From Rhabditoides inermis (taxonomy: Eukaryota; Nematoda; Chromadorea; Rhabditida; Rhabditidae), in contig CAWZYM010000295.1 of NCBI GenBank assembly GCA_963966185.1, forward strand, positions 817,001-881,000: a stretch of 64,000 nt of DNA, given 5' to 3'. The stretch's first letter is position 1, and every line of letters begins with the position of its first letter. Both the position numbers and the translations under genes were made by a program. The notes under the pieces were generated by a model. The model made no database searches. It saw nothing but the letters and a program-made list of their open reading frames with translations, and was not told the origin of the DNA. Shown here piece after piece: positions 49,129 through 62,128 of this stretch.

Positions 49129-51160
49129 CCAGTGTCATAGCAGTGGCGATTTGATTGATCGCGATTCAGAGCAGAGGGATATATACGATGAGTCAGCGGG
49201 ATCAAGTGACACTGGCTGTTGTGAAACGCATCCGCAAACGTATCACTACTCACAACACAACATTTCGAAGACGGAAGTGGAATGGGGTCGCAGGGGAAAG
49301 GAAAGAAGTAGAGAGGGGATAAACAAGAACTCGTTCCAAGTGCGGCGATGCGGACTTGATACTGACTGATTCGGGATCACGGGGTGGATTCGAAGGCAGC
49401 GGCGCGCGGCTCAAATCGAAACGCTCCGCGACCCCTGTGCGAAGCGGTTTCCTTTCATCTCGCCGCCGCCACTGTGGGCTTGCAGATCATAACCCGGCGC
49501 GGCGCGACGCGAAATTCGGCGGGCTCTCTATTGCCAGCGTTTCCGCGCAATCCACCCCGTGGGGATCGTTGCTCGGCTAACAACCCACTCCATTTGGTAG
49601 CAGGCAAAGAAGAGTAGAAGAAGGACAGCTCGGTCAAGGCTGGACCCCTCACTATAATTGGACAATGACTCCCCCCACCCCTGGGAAAGCGAAGACAACG
49701 AATGAATATTCAATACACAGACACAAAACACCAGGCGACACGGAAAACAACTGCGAAAAAGAGGATGGCGCGTGAAAACAGAGAGTGTATCCGGGGAAAA
49801 CAGTGCCGTAAACGTCGGTTCGCACTCTGCGCGCACCAGTAAACACTATACTAGGCAGTAAACAGGGGATCAGAATGAATTACGGCGAAGGGATGATCCT
49901 GGGAGGTCGCCCGGGGGACAAAAGACTGTCTCTCTCTCTCCGGGGATCGAATATCTGATTGGTTCTAGTCGAATGAGTACGTGACAAGGCCAACCCCAGG
50001 AGATCCAGTCATCAACTACTGTCATGTGCACACCTTCGCGTCATCACGTTTCTCTCTTTCTCTCTCTCGCACCTCTGATAGCTTTGATTTTTCGAACTGT
50101 TCTTTTTCCGTCCGTGGTCTCACCGAGTCCGCGGCGCGTTTCGAAAAAAAGAAGACTGTAATGATTGGCCCCGGGATTGTTAGAAGATTGTTACATTCAA
50201 TCGTTGCGCGGGGCAGCCCCCCTCTCCCGGGATGAGACAAAAGGGGGCAATTTCGAGATTACTGCAATCTGGCGGACGAGAGAGAGGGAGAGAGATAGAG
50301 ACAGACAGACAGAGAGTAGGGGTGGTGGATTATCAATGAGTGGTGGGAACTGTACGGTTTCCCAGGGTGAGTCACGTTGTCGTCCATTTGTGCTCACAGT
50401 TTGTACAGAGTGGAGAGAAACATTCCATTGTCTCCCTCCCTCGTTTTTGTGAAGCTTTCGCCTCACCTTTCCCTTACCTGTCCAGCCCTGCTAATTTCCG
50501 TTATTCCCACGCGGCTCGCTACAATTGCGCATGTTATGCAATGGATCCGTCCCTGTCTCTGACCCTCTCATCAGTTACACACTCTCTCTCTTCCCTTTCA
50601 AGCCTGCTTCTCTCGTTTTCCCCGGCTCTCTGCGTCGTGTCCATATTTACCCACTGGGTGTGTGTGTCTCATGATGCGTGCTTCATTAGAGGCATGAGTG
50701 CCCTCAGGGCAGGCGGCGAGCCCTTTCAAGTGCCATCGAAGGACCCCACCCAACCGTGCGCTCTACCGACTGTCACTGTGACCCTTTCTCAAACTCTATA
50801 CCTTCATACCTAATTTGATTTTGTGTCTGATGAAATTGCAACTGTCTCTCACCAATATTGCCACCTGTGAAACCTGTTCTGCTCACTCAACTTTTTTCCC
50901 GTCACATTTCATGTGTTTGACCGAATTTGAATGTCCCTTCTCTATGCGACTCTGCTGCTATCAATCATTGCATGTTTGAATATTTGCCCGTGTTGTACGT
51001 TTTAGTGGCGGTGTAGTTTGTAGTTATAGTTTCCGATCTACCTCGCTTGCAGGTCGAAGTACGGTCTTTACTTTTTTGCGCGCTATTGCAGTAAGTAAAA
51101 GCTGACCCTCTTCCGCTGATCTAGGTTTAGAACAAAATGTAGTTGTTCAAGTTTTCTTTT
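46505..51160. other. Large intergenic region, no gene seen
   Basis: 4.6 kb between the divergent Dab and ANKRD29 starts. It holds GA/CT tracts (46707-46735, 46868-46895, 49090-49126), CT-rich patches near 50550-50640 and a dispersed repeat at its right end. Many long-looking frames exist on both strands, but all are Arg/Ser/Pro-rich shadows without splice-linked homologous motifs. Confidence 0.5.
51010..51125 (+). repeat. Dispersed repeat, family 1, copy c
   Basis: Matches 4755-4930 (reverse) and 31400-31580: ATAGTTT.CGATCTACCTCG then CTTGCAG, CGAARTACGG, GCGCGCTATTG, GCTGACYCTC and CTGATCTA. It sits about 40 nt upstream of the ANKRD29 ATG, so it may form part of that promoter or leader. Confidence 0.5.
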
Positions 51161-51165
51161 TCTAG

Positions 51166-52260
51166 ATGTTGGACGAGCTTCTCGGCTTGTCTGCCTCCAT
51201 CTTCCGAGCAGTCCATTCAAATGACGGAGACGCACTCGAATTGCTCCTCGCCGACGGCTGCGACGTCAACTGCAGCGACAAGGTGCGGTTGGGGGCGTGG
51301 CCTGAATGGGCGTGTCTTTGCAGCACGGCGTCACTCCCCTGATGGCAGTGTGCTCCGGCGAGAACGATTCTATATTTGACATTCTTATAGAGGAGGAGGC
51401 GGATATACACGCGAGAAGCGAGGTGGTTATTGATTATTTTTATTTATTGATTTGGAGATTTCATTTCCAGTCCGGCGCAACAGCTCTGATCGTGGCTGCT
51501 GGGTGTGGCAGCGAACACATGGTTCGGGTGCTGCTCAAGCGGGGAGCCGATGCCAACGCCAAGACGGAGGTGTGGAAATTATTTAAAAGTAGTTCTAATC
51601 AATGTCTATTACATTTTAAAACATTTTTCGTTATCTTGTTGTGTTTTCCGAGCACCACCGAATATGGCAAAAAATTTGCCCCGAACCGGGATCGATCCGG
51701 TGACCTTACGATCTTCAGTCGTACGCTCTCCCAACTGAGCTATCGAGGCTTGTGCGTGTGCTTGAATATTACGTTGGCGAGAGTGGTGCATGCGAATGCA
51801 CCCGATAGAGTCGAGCATATTGCATACACATGAAGAATGTAGAAACGTATAGTTGTATGATTGGATGATAGTGTGTTCACAGGATGGAGGCACTTCTCTA
51901 TTGTGTGCGTGTGAGCGGGGCGATCGCTCCATTGTTCGCATGCTACTCGACGCTGGAGCCGACAGGTGGGCAAACGGGAAAAATCAAAACATAGAAATGC
52001 ACAAATAAAATATAATCATACAACAAATAATTTCCAAAAATCTTGGTGTGCGAATTAATTGTTTTTTTAATGAAGTTAAAAAACAGAACAACAACAACAA
52101 CCACAAAATACTTCCGGTTGCAGACACTGCTCTCTTTCGGATGGCACATCTTGTGTCTTCCTCGCGGCACAGAATGGACATGTGCACATACTGGAACTGC
52201 TGCTGGACAGGGGGTGCAAGGCCGATGCCAGAAGGAAGGTACGCCTCTCCCTCCCTCCCT

Positions 52261-52304
<44 letters not shown>

Positions 52305-53078
52305 ATCACTTTCATACACCATCCTCTCTTAGTCTCTTATTCTCAGTCCAACGACGCCTGATCATTCAGGACGGCACATCCGCCCTCCTGATCGCCTCTC
52401 AGACGGGGGAAGTGGAGGCTGTGTCCGTACTGTGTGCCAATGGGGCGAGGGATGAGCCGAGATGCGATGGGGCTACTGCGCTATTTAAGGTATGGCGTAT
52501 GGGGCATAGCTACACTACGATCCTCAAATTCAAGTATCAGAGCTATGATCTTAGATATGATCTTTGACGAACGATCCTCAAGTTGCGGTCAATCTTACAA
52601 TACTCCCGAATACCTCTGAACACAGGAAAATGTTATGTGTGGAAAAAATGTAATGTGTTCCGAATATCTAGACCGCATCTTTAATGCATCAATTCTTCAG
52701 GCATGCCACAAGGGCTACGTGGAGATCGCCAAGATACTGATCGACAACGGCAGTGAACTGGGGCTGCTGAAGGTAGGGAGGGGGGATACAGACGGAGAAC
52801 GGTGAGGCAGTACTCGAACGAATGATGGAATACGCATCATTTGCGACATAAGAATGAATGGCTGTTTTTTAAGCAATGCGCACTTTTTGCACAATGCACA
52901 TTTTTAAACTAAAATGAAAAACCCTTGCAGAACAAGGAATCGGCACTGCACGCGGCCTCCGTATTCGGACATCTTCTCCTCGTTAAACTGCTACTGAGAG
53001 AGGGAGCAGATCCACGGCTGAAAAACGGGGTGGGTTCACTCTCTCTCTCTCCCCCTATCTCCTCTTTCTCTCTCCCCC

Positions 53079-53126
<48 letters not shown>

Positions 53127-53225
53127 CTCCCTCTCTAGGATGGCGACACTCCCCTTGACCTCGCTGCTCACATGCAATACGAAGCCATTTGCGAAGCTAT
53201 CAAGAAGTCCATGCGATATATTTGA
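51166..53225 (+). CDS. ANKRD29: ANKRD29-like ankyrin-repeat protein
   Basis: A protein made almost wholly of ankyrin repeats; molecular partner unknown for the family. Exons: 51166-51282, 51324-51422, 51471-51569, 51883-51965, 52124-52238, 52370-52489, 52701-52772, 52931-53029, 53139-53225 (891 nt, 296 residues; human ANKRD29 is about 300). Repeats run roughly one per exon: HGVTPLMAVCSG, SGATALIVAAGCG, DGGTSLLCACERG, DGTSCVFLAAQNGH, DGTSALLIASQTG, DGATALFKACHKGY, KESALHAASVFGH, DGDTPLDLAAH. The stretch from DGATALFKACHKGY to GADPRLKNG is colinear with ANKRD29, including the odd SELGLLK linker. The ATG directly follows TTTTTCTAG. Intron 3 contains an antisense tRNA. AATAAA at 53282 is the likely polyadenylation signal. 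Confidence 0.5.
51677..51749 (-). tRNA. tRNA-Phe (anticodon GAA)
   Basis: 73 nt on the minus strand, antisense within ANKRD29 intron 3. Acceptor arms GCCTCGA/TCGGGGC pair (one T-G), D-arm TAGCTCAGTTGGGAGAGC is canonical, the anticodon arm has stem TACGA/TCGTA around loop CTGAAGA, and a discriminator A ends it. The T-arm stem ACCGG/CCGGT pairs, but its loop is ATCGATC, with A where T54 is almost invariant, altering the B box. A T run follows, as expected for Pol III termination. No intron. Confidence 0.5.
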
Positions 53226-53281
53226 AGTGACGTCAGATTTTTAATTTTGATTCTCCACATTTATTCAAATGTACGGGTTCT

Positions 53282-53287
53282 AATAAA
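53282..53287 (+). terminator. ANKRD29 polyadenylation signal
   Basis: AATAAA 57 nt after the ANKRD29 stop codon; the convergent kinesin stop lies at 53550, so the two 3' UTRs share about 320 nt. Confidence 0.5.
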
Positions 53288-53549
53288 TGCTGCAAAATGT
53301 TTAACGTGTAGTTTTTGTGCGACCAGACGAATTATGGTATTACTCTTCTCGCAATATTGTTATTTTCTGAAAGTGAAACGTATCACGTATCGAATATCTA
53401 TCAACAAAAATAATATTGCAAATACTTTACACTTTCGACCGGTATCACACAACAGCATAGAGGAACACAAAGAAGTCTGCGAGGTTGCAATCGATCGATA
53501 ATGGATCAATAATGCGTGCGAGGAAAAAGGCAGTGTCGTTTCAATCAAT

Positions 53550-56500
53550 CTATTTCTTTGGAGAAGCAGTCAAATCAGAGGGGCGCCTGAAAAAGGACAA
53601 GTAAGAACACTGTACCTACAGTACACTTTCATCTACAGTTATCCGAGATACAGTATACAGTACCTGACGTGAGTGAGGCTCTTCCTAACAGCGTCTCCCC
53701 GACCCAGTCCTCGGCCAGTCACCACCTGAAAAACAGAGTGATACGTTTCGATTGAAATGCTGGTTTAGGTTTTAGATACGCTTCAGTGCACTGATAATAT
53801 GCCGGTCGAAAATTTGATGTAATCAGTATTCCTCATACATCATCCAATATCTCAAATAATATTCGAATCATTATCATTTCATTTCCGTAACGTTCACCAA
53901 TATCACAAGATAGCGAAAGAAGACAAAACTTTATAGTCTATAAAAGATCATTTAGAATGATTCTCACCCTGCCGATCTTCTCGGCGAATGTGATACTGGC
54001 TAGGGAGTCGGAGACGTGCGAGGAATCCGGAGAGAGGTGCACGATAACCAACGTCTTCGAATCACCGTCTGAATGGTAGAGTGTTATCGGCACAATTTCC
54101 ATTTCATATCAGTAACTTTGTTGAACTAATCGCCTTCGCGAATTAGTTTCGTATTGTCCTGTACCGACTATGTAACTTGTGTGAAACGTACTATATCTGT
54201 TTCGCTGTTTCAACGCATGGGCTCATTAGCTTCTTACTATCGTCTATCCATTATGTAACTAATGTGAAACGTAAGTATTTTTTTGAACTTACTGAGGCTG
54301 TCCTCCAGTATTCTGGTCAGCATACAGTTGCGGAACGGGACGTGTTTCTGGTTCTGACGGAGAGCAAGCACCTAGAGAGAGAGTGAGAGAGAGCGAGAGA
54401 AAGAGAGAGAGAGAGAGAGAGGGGGGGGGACCTACCACATTGCCCAGCTCGGACAGGCTCTTGTTGATGGCCTGTGCCTCCTTGAGCAGCTGCCCGGTGG
54501 CATTCGTCTGCGACACCCTCTCCGACCCAGCCAGGTCGACCAGGTTCAGGCGACCTGCAAAGAGTATGATGTCATTTTCATATCTTGTTCTTGTTTCTGT
54601 CTGCCCTATATAATCGAACCACCTGTCGACATGTCATATCAACAATGAATAGTGAACCAGTGACTGATTTCACAGGTTTCAACCAGGTTCAAACGACCTC
54701 ACAATGAATTGTTTCAAAAGTTTCTGCATTTAGTTGCTAGACAATTATTGAGCTTTGTTTACTTTGATGTAAAATGTTGTGTGAAACGTACTAGATCGTA
54801 AATACGACAAAATACGTAACATTTACCCTCGGTTCTACTCGTTTTTGTCGTTTTCAGAAGACTATGTGAAGCTTGAAATAAAAAGATACACCGTAATTCA
54901 CATTTGAAATACAAAAATCCAACATACCAGTGGTGAGTTTCTCAGTGATGTGGTTCTTTGCTTCGACCTTGACTCTGACCACGACGTGTGAGCGAGACGA
55001 CTCCGCATTCGCATCTGTAGCCGCCACTGACTGGAAAAAGGCAGTGACTGTGATAATGAGTACAATGTTGACGATAACATATAAGCAATATCAGTGAGAA
55101 TGGTTTGAATCGACTAACAAGATCAATTCAATACATTGCTTTTCATAAACCTCGTGAAGGTTATCACTCGTGAAACGTATGTAGCAACTGACTGAATGGA
55201 TGTTGACAATAATAGAGACAGTATCAGCATTGTTGACAGTCTTGACACGATCAATACGAACAAATTGCCATTTATATGACCAGTGAAGTGACCCGTAAAA
55301 CGTGTTGGGTTTAGGTACACTTCATTATGCCGTTGAAGTCAGTTTGTAGATCTCACCTTATTCTTTTTTCCCTGCTGTAGGACTTCCCTCACGTGCGCGG
55401 CTGATTCCACGACTTTCTGGAAGGAGGGCGGATGAGGGAGGGAGAGAGGTAGAGAGGAAGAAAGAGAGAGGGAGAGGGAGAGAGAGAGAGTCTGCGTACC
55501 TCCTCCAGCCCACTTATCACCAGCTGTCCATCTTCGCTCTTTCGCAGTGCGAGAGGAGTGCCAGAGGATGGATTCAACAGGTCCTTCAGTTTCTGGAAAA
55601 GTAAATGTAAATAAGATCACTGGCTAAAGTTCCCGCCAATTCTCCAGTTCAAATAAAACCGCACCATTCGTGCGCAAAGGCGATTTTGCACCGGTCGCGC
55701 GCAAGCAGCGCAATTTGGGATACACGAAAGCAGTCCTTGATCGATGTCCTAGTCATTCAGCATGATCCAAATCTCGTAAATTGTTTGCCACAGCGTATAC
55801 AACATGCTTGCGCACAAATTGTGCTCCTCATTGAGAATTGGAGAGGGTTTTAAAAGAGAACATATTGGCATTGAATCGAAAGCAGTTCATTTGCGGTTAC
55901 AGTGTCAGTGAAGCGTAAGCGGGTTGATTTGTTACAGATGTGTTGCAATTTCCAATGTGAAAAGTACTTCGTTGTATATCTCCAGCATGGAGACCGAGAT
56001 AGTGTAGGTGATATCTCCGTTCTTCGCAGATTCGAATAGCTAAAAACAATACACATAATGGTTTATCGATTACTTTGATCTCACCTGTGTGATGGCTCGT
56101 TGATTGATTCCGGGATTCGATTCAGGTCCCTCCATTGTGTGCGTCTTTCCACTGCCTGAAAACAAAACAGATAAAAAAGTAGTAAACAAACAGTTCTTAC
56201 CTGTATGCCCATATGCGAAGATACACACGTTGTACCCATCCATACAGGACGTCACAATCGGGGAGACATCTGCCAATCGACAATCAATCAATAACCAATT
56301 AGTCGATGCTCACCTTGGAAGATCTGCTCCTGAGTAGCGAATGGTGAGATCACCTTGTCAGCTCCAGCCGATTTCTTCGGGCCTACAAACATAAACATAC
56401 GTTTCATCAGTTTTATAAAAGCACTGATGAACGCAAACTTTAATAGGCGGTAGGCTGATAGAGTCGAGCAAAAAACAAAACAACAGCAACAACAAACAAA

Positions 56501-57252
56501 AATACTCACCAGTGCTTCCGGCTGCTTCAACATTGATGACTCCCTCGTCTAGTTTATCGACTGAAATGGCGGAGGGAGAATCGACTGTGAGCTTCGGGCG
56601 GAGACGATAGAACACACGGATGTTGCCTGCAGTAAGTTACGTTACGTTTTTTGAAAACGTAATTGTTAATTGATTGTCGATACGTTCCACCACAATCATT
56701 TCACAACGGACGATGTAAGGGTAGTAATTTGATGTCGTTTTACAGCTCAAAACTCCCACCATTCATTTCCACTAGTTGATTGTGAAGGTGCTTGCGCTTC
56801 TCCATTTCAGCTTTGTACCTGAAAGGGGCGGGGCTAGAGTGGGCGTTGCTGATGATGGCCTACCTTCCGAGGAGGACCTTGAAGAAGTCGGCGGTCTTTG
56901 ATTCCAGCAGCAGCCTCACTTCTCCCAGACATACTGCCACCGCCTCTTTTGTGTCCATAGCGAGAGAGCGGAGTTCATTCTGAACAAATATGTTCTGATT
57001 ATAACTCTACAAACGCAAACTACTACTAGAATGAAAGTTATTCCCGCGCTAATATGAAACGTATCCCCTGATTGGGATGAAACGTATCCCTCGTACCTTC
57101 TCGGCCTGCAGTTCCTCTGCGTATCTCTTGAGGCGCGCCAGCTGGTTGTTCTGCTGCATCTGACGGGCGATCTCCTTGTAGTCCCTGGAACGGAGACTCT
57201 CTCTCTCTCTTTCCCCCTCTCTCTTCTCTCTCTCTTCTCTCCCTCCCTCCCT

Positions 57253-57293
<41 letters not shown>

Positions 57294-57394
57294 TCCCCCT
57301 TCTCTCCTTCTCCCGCTCTCTCCCTTTCTCCCTCCCTCTCCCTCTCCCTCCCTCCTCTCTCTCTATCTCCCTCCCTCCCTCTCCCTCCCTCCCT

Positions 57395-57427
<33 letters not shown>

Positions 57428-58198
57428 GTTCTCCCTCACTTCTCCTTCCTGGCCGCACATCCCTCGCTCGCCTCGCTCTCATAGTCCTCATCTGTCTCCG
57501 CGATCGACGCCGACTGACGAGCCGCCTGAGGTTTGTTTGTTTATTTGTTTACTGTTTTGTTTGTTTCTTCATTCTGAAGCAAGGTCGGTATCATTGGTGT
57601 GAAGCGTACTTGGTAAGTTTACCTGTGTGAGTGCCTGCTTGAGTCGCATGTTTTCCTCAGAAAGAGCGCCGAAATCGAGGGACAACACTGAAACACGAGA
57701 ATACGAATATACAAAAACATCTATACACCGCCCACAATGTTTCACCAAACACGAACACAACAAGTCAAAGGCACACGAAAACGTTTTGTGGTATTCTCTA
57801 AGAACCTACTTATGATTTATGGTTGATTTTGATCAACCCTGCCTAAAGTGTGCATGATCTACCAGCGATTGTGTTCCGATCTACTTTCGATTTCTTTTGA
57901 TCTACCCGTTTCGATCTACATGCCTGATATGCCATGCAGCATCCGGTTGTCCTTTTTGTACCCGGGTCCATGGTCGCAGTGTATGTGACCTGCAATGCCC
58001 GACCCTCGCTGTTGCCCCGTTGGTTAGAATTCCATGGCAGGCCAATCGTGGCGGGACGCGGACAGGTGTGCAAAAAGCGTCTAGTACAGCGAGGGTTAGC
58101 AGTGCTCTCCTAGTTTTCACATAGATTGTCACTTAGTGTATGTGAATGTAGGTTATTTATATTTTCTGTTCAACTGCGAGGGTGGCAGTTATAGAGAG

Positions 58199-58253
<55 letters not shown>

Positions 58254-58854
58254 AAGGTCACAAGTGGTATTATATGGGAGTGGGCCCTTCAATATCAGCC
58301 ATTGAACATACGAGGTCATATTGTTGAATACTTCGGTCAGTAAAAACAGTAGTGGTTTAGTTTGACATGAACATTTCTTTGTGCAAAAAGCCTGGCTGTA
58401 AGCGAGAAGTGCGTTCGTGAACAGAAACTGAGTGAGTACATAAATGGGGTGAGTGGAGTGTGAGGGTGATTTCCCACCTTGAATGAACTCTTCCATATTG
58501 GCGATCCTTCCCTCTTGCTCGTCTATTATGTCTTCCAGATTTCGAAGCAATCGATCCTTGGTCTGCAAAACATGAGCTGTTTACGTTTACGCAAAACTAA
58601 AGTGCAACGGAAATACGACTCGTCTCTGAGAAGAAAACGGTAAACAAAATACAATAACAACATTGTAAAATATGAAAAGTGAACATGCTTGCCTCCAAAT
58701 GTGTCTCGAGAATGCGCATTTGTAGACGCATATTGACTAGTTCCACCTGAAAATCAATCAATAAACAAGTCAATAAATCAATACCCACCTCGTGTATGTA
58801 TTTGCATTGCTGAAAGTAGTCAGTGTCGGCGGCACCGGGCGGAGGTGTCTCCAT
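53550..58854 (-). CDS. klp-3: Kinesin-14 with C-terminal motor (KIFC3/KLP-3-like)
   Basis: Minus-end-directed microtubule motor. Exons: 58854-58789, 58746-58693, 58562-58478, 57687-57623, 57525-57440, 57184-57097, 56979-56864, 56818-56760, 56626-56510, 56382-56314, 56269-56201, 56155-56085, 56039-55968, 55592-55500, 55416-55357, 55030-54928, 54554-54436, 54371-54293, 54068-53968, 53725-53664, 53586-53550 (1671 nt, 556 residues, in frame). A coiled-coil stalk fills about residues 20-200. The neck [19 protein letters not shown] precedes the motor. Visible are the P-loop [24 protein letters not shown], switch I NAESSRSH, switch [29 protein letters not shown] and a short basic tail. Stalk-neck-motor order makes it kinesin-14; PGINQRA favours KIFC3/KLP-3 over HSET. 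The ATG follows TTTATAG. The intron after exon 2 has a GC donor. Confidence 0.5.
57190..57430 (+). repeat. CT/CCCT tract filling a kinesin intron
   Basis: Almost the entire intron between exons 57525-57440 and 57184-57097 is CT-rich on the plus strand, hence purine-rich in gene sense, against the usual bias. Confidence 0.5.
58002..58098. repeat. 11-bp inverted repeat in a kinesin intron
   Basis: ACCCTCGCTGT near 58004-58014 and its exact inverse ACAGCGAGGGT near 58086-58096, spanning about 75 nt with an internal TTGG/CCAA pairing. It sits beside four GATCTAC words (57855-57920). Could be a small transposon end pair. Confidence 0.5.
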
Positions 58855-58855
58855 C

Positions 58856-59990
58856 TATAAACATTTGTAAAATAAATGTAAAAATAAACACAATTGTTAG
58901 TTTTACGAAAAACACGCATCACCGCACTACGCTCACCATGTAACCTCCGTAATACATACTAAAACTTGTAAACTAGAAAACAAATCGATACGCGTGCACG
59001 TACAAAACAGCGGAAATGAGGCTGACTCTCCCTATCTGCTAAAATATTCATGCGTTGGTGGACAGAAAAAGGATATGGACCGGCTTGGCTGGCACTCAAT
59101 TTGTATACCACCTCGGTCGGGCCAAAGAGTACAAAACCACCACCCAGAATTCGGAATGAGTCAGATGGGCAAATACTCAGAGGACACTGTAAAAGGAAAG
59201 GCAAAAAGGATCGGAGCGATTCGTCGATCCTTCAATGGGCGAGCAAAGCGAGGCGACAAAACGTGAGGCGTCTCACTTTTTCATATTCTCAAAGGAGGCT
59301 GGAGGGTAAAAGTCAAACATTTCGACGGAAAATGCTAGCATGTGTGAGTAGTGAGTGAGAGAGAACATGAGACAACACAAACAGATGAAAGATGTGCACC
59401 ACCGGGAGAGAGGGAGAGAGAAAGGAGAGAGAGAGGAGAGAGAGAGAGAGAGGGAGAGAGAAAGGAGAGAGAGAGGAGAGAGAGAGAGAGAGATGCGTGC
59501 GAGTCAGGGAATCCCGATGTCACCCGATATCTCTGTGTCAAAGAGGTAAGAGAATACTAGTAAGTATTCATTTCCCGTGTTTTCACGTGAAAAAATACAG
59601 GTTGTCGGATTGGGAATATGTGCGATAACTATCGAGTACAGAACCGAAAACAGAAAAATCACACGCAGGCCGCCGCCGTTTGTGGGTTTAGATGGATAGA
59701 AAAGGGGGAGTAAGTATTCACTCGTCGAGAGCGAAACCGAACACAGACTGTGGCAAATAATAGGAGGTGGGAGAGGCGCGCTCAGCGTGTGATCGCGTGG
59801 AGGCGCAGGCGAGAGAGCGACGAGAGAGTGCGGGATAGTGTGTACCTGGCGAGAGAGGCAGGAGAGACAGACAGTCGATAAGAACGTGGTAGACTGTTGA
59901 CAGAAAACGAGTACAACAATGCAGCCATGTTGTGTGCGTACGCGCTCGCAAACGAGCAATGTGACAGAGAAGGGCAGAGGGAGGGAGGGA

Positions 59991-60041
<51 letters not shown>

Positions 60042-60364
60042 AGAATGAGGCGCAATAATAGCCTTCACACTCTCAAATGAAATGAGGCGAGAACACGCAG
60101 GGAAAAATAGATAACAAGGAACGCCGGTTGAGAAAACAACACCGAGCAGTGGGACTGTAGTCACAAATCGGTACAAAGAGGGAGAGAGGGGGGGGGAGAG
60201 AGAGGGAGAGGGAGAGAGAGTGTGTGGGGAGAGAGAAACAAAGAGAGGGAGACAAAGAAGGATGTGGACACAGCTGATCCGGAGTGTCCAATACGCGCGC
60301 GCGTTGGTTTCCCGCCGCCCGGCAGTCATATCGATTCCCTGTTCCCTCCGGGCAGTGAGAGAAA

Positions 60365-60409
<45 letters not shown>

Positions 60410-60836
60410 AGGGAGAATTTCACTGCGCGACACAAATGCGGTGAGAGAGCCTGTGTGTCATAGTAACGAGAGCAGTGAGATAGCGGGGAATTGAGAGAGA
60501 GCGCAGACGGGCGAGGAGATTACTCTCAATTCGCGCATAGTAGAGACCTCCATGCCGGAGATAATTATATGTGGAACATGTTGCGGTAGACACCCGGGCT
60601 CAAATCAGGTGGAACAGGGAGAGGGAGGGGAGAGAGAGAGGGAGGGATAGTGAGAGAAAGAGGGATATGTGGGATCCAAAAATGGATGAGAGAGAATGGA
60701 TAGGAGTGTTTTGTACGAACCGGTCGTACCGACTACTCTCAAAAGGCAAGTCAATTGTGGACGGAGAGAGAGAGAGAAAGCGAGAGAGAGAGAGAGAAAG
60801 CGAGAGAAAGCGAGAGAGAGAGAGAGAAAGCGAGCG

Positions 60837-60885
<49 letters not shown>

Positions 60886-62004
60886 GCGGGGATATAATGA
60901 CACTTGCGACGACCCTGCAGCTACGCCCGAATCTTTGACCACCTAGGAAAAGATTGGGAGAGAGAGAGAGAGAGAGAGAGAGATTGTGGAGATAAGAGTG
61001 ATTGATGAAGCAACCCCATAGAAGTACGCCTAAAGAAAGTATGCCTGAAGAAAGAGAAATGAGCGGAGAGAGCGAGAATTGTACAGGTTTGGAATGATAG
61101 TACGATGACTAGGAACGGCCAGGTGTACAGTAAACATGATTGATTGGTACTTCATACTTTCACACGTCAGGTGTTTCTAGGCGGCTAGTGGCCACATTTG
61201 CAACAAGAACAATTATAAAAGCTATATTTACCTGTATGGGAAACAACTTAGTTGTTGGCTGGAAGCGGGCCGGATACATGTTCGTTCGAAAAGAGCACTG
61301 TTTCCACTCTTCCCTTTTTCCACCTTCTCTCTGTCTCTGTTTGGTCTCTGCTCGAAATCAGTTTGGCCTCTTTTTTCGCGCGTTTCCGCCGGATCGCGCG
61401 CTGTTTTGCAGCACGACTTGCGAGGTAATCCGGATAGAGAGACAGAGAGAGGGAGGGAGGGAGAGGGCGAGAAGGAATGAGAGAGGGGAGAGAGAGAGGG
61501 AGAGAGAGGGAAAGAGGGAGGGAGAGAGGAAGAGACAAGGTTGAATGAGGGAGCAGATGAGGGAAGATGAGAGCAGACAGGAAGGATTAGAGGAAGATTG
61601 GAAGAGACAGCAACAAGCAACATACACGCTTATTTAGGAACACACCCGGATGTTGACATGTGTTGGAGTATTGGTCTGTATGGACTGGTATAATAGTGAT
61701 GTGAAGTGCGCGGTGGAAAAAAGTTTATCACCACCATCATACCATACAGTAACCAATAACTCACTCACCTCTAGATGGTGAAAATAGGCATGGATTGATG
61801 TGAAATTGCATAGGTGTAAGATTGATGGATGATATATGGTATAACAGTAATGTGATTATCCTATGATTATTACTCTGAGCACATTTACGTTTATCAAGCT
61901 TTGTTTACTAACTTGGCATGAATTAGACTGAAAGGGTGCCAGTTCTAGACGTCTGATTGAGCGCAGAAAAGGGGCGGAACGACGGTTCGACGGCAGTCGA
62001 GAAC
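58856..62004. other. Intergenic between divergent kinesin and phosphatase genes, no gene seen
   Basis: About 3.1 kb with many GA microsatellites (59405-59492, 59997-60035, 60370-60403, 60760-60881, 60958-60983, 61437-61530). Frames are low-complexity Arg/Glu or Ser/Leu runs. No exon-like stretch was found. Confidence 0.5.
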
Positions 62005-62005
62005 A

Positions 62006-62079
62006 ATGCCTCCCAAAAAGAAGGCTGTCACTCGCAAGAAGGTAGCCTTTCTCTCTCCATCTCTCCCCCTTCTCTCTCC

Positions 62080-62128
<49 letters not shown>

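Noticed and set aside
46788..50813. Numerous 60-175-residue ORFs between Dab and ANKRD29
   Set aside because: Arg/Ser/Pro-rich composition, overlapping on both strands, no shared splice phase and no recognisable motif; expected from GC- and CT-rich DNA.
51609..51941. Minus-strand 110-residue ORF containing IAQLGERTTEDRKVTGSIPVRG
   Set aside because: That stretch is the translation of the tRNA-Phe gene, a well-known false ORF pattern.
59351..60945. Arg/Glu- and Ser/Leu-repeat ORFs upstream of the phosphatase
   Set aside because: Direct translations of GA/CT microsatellites.
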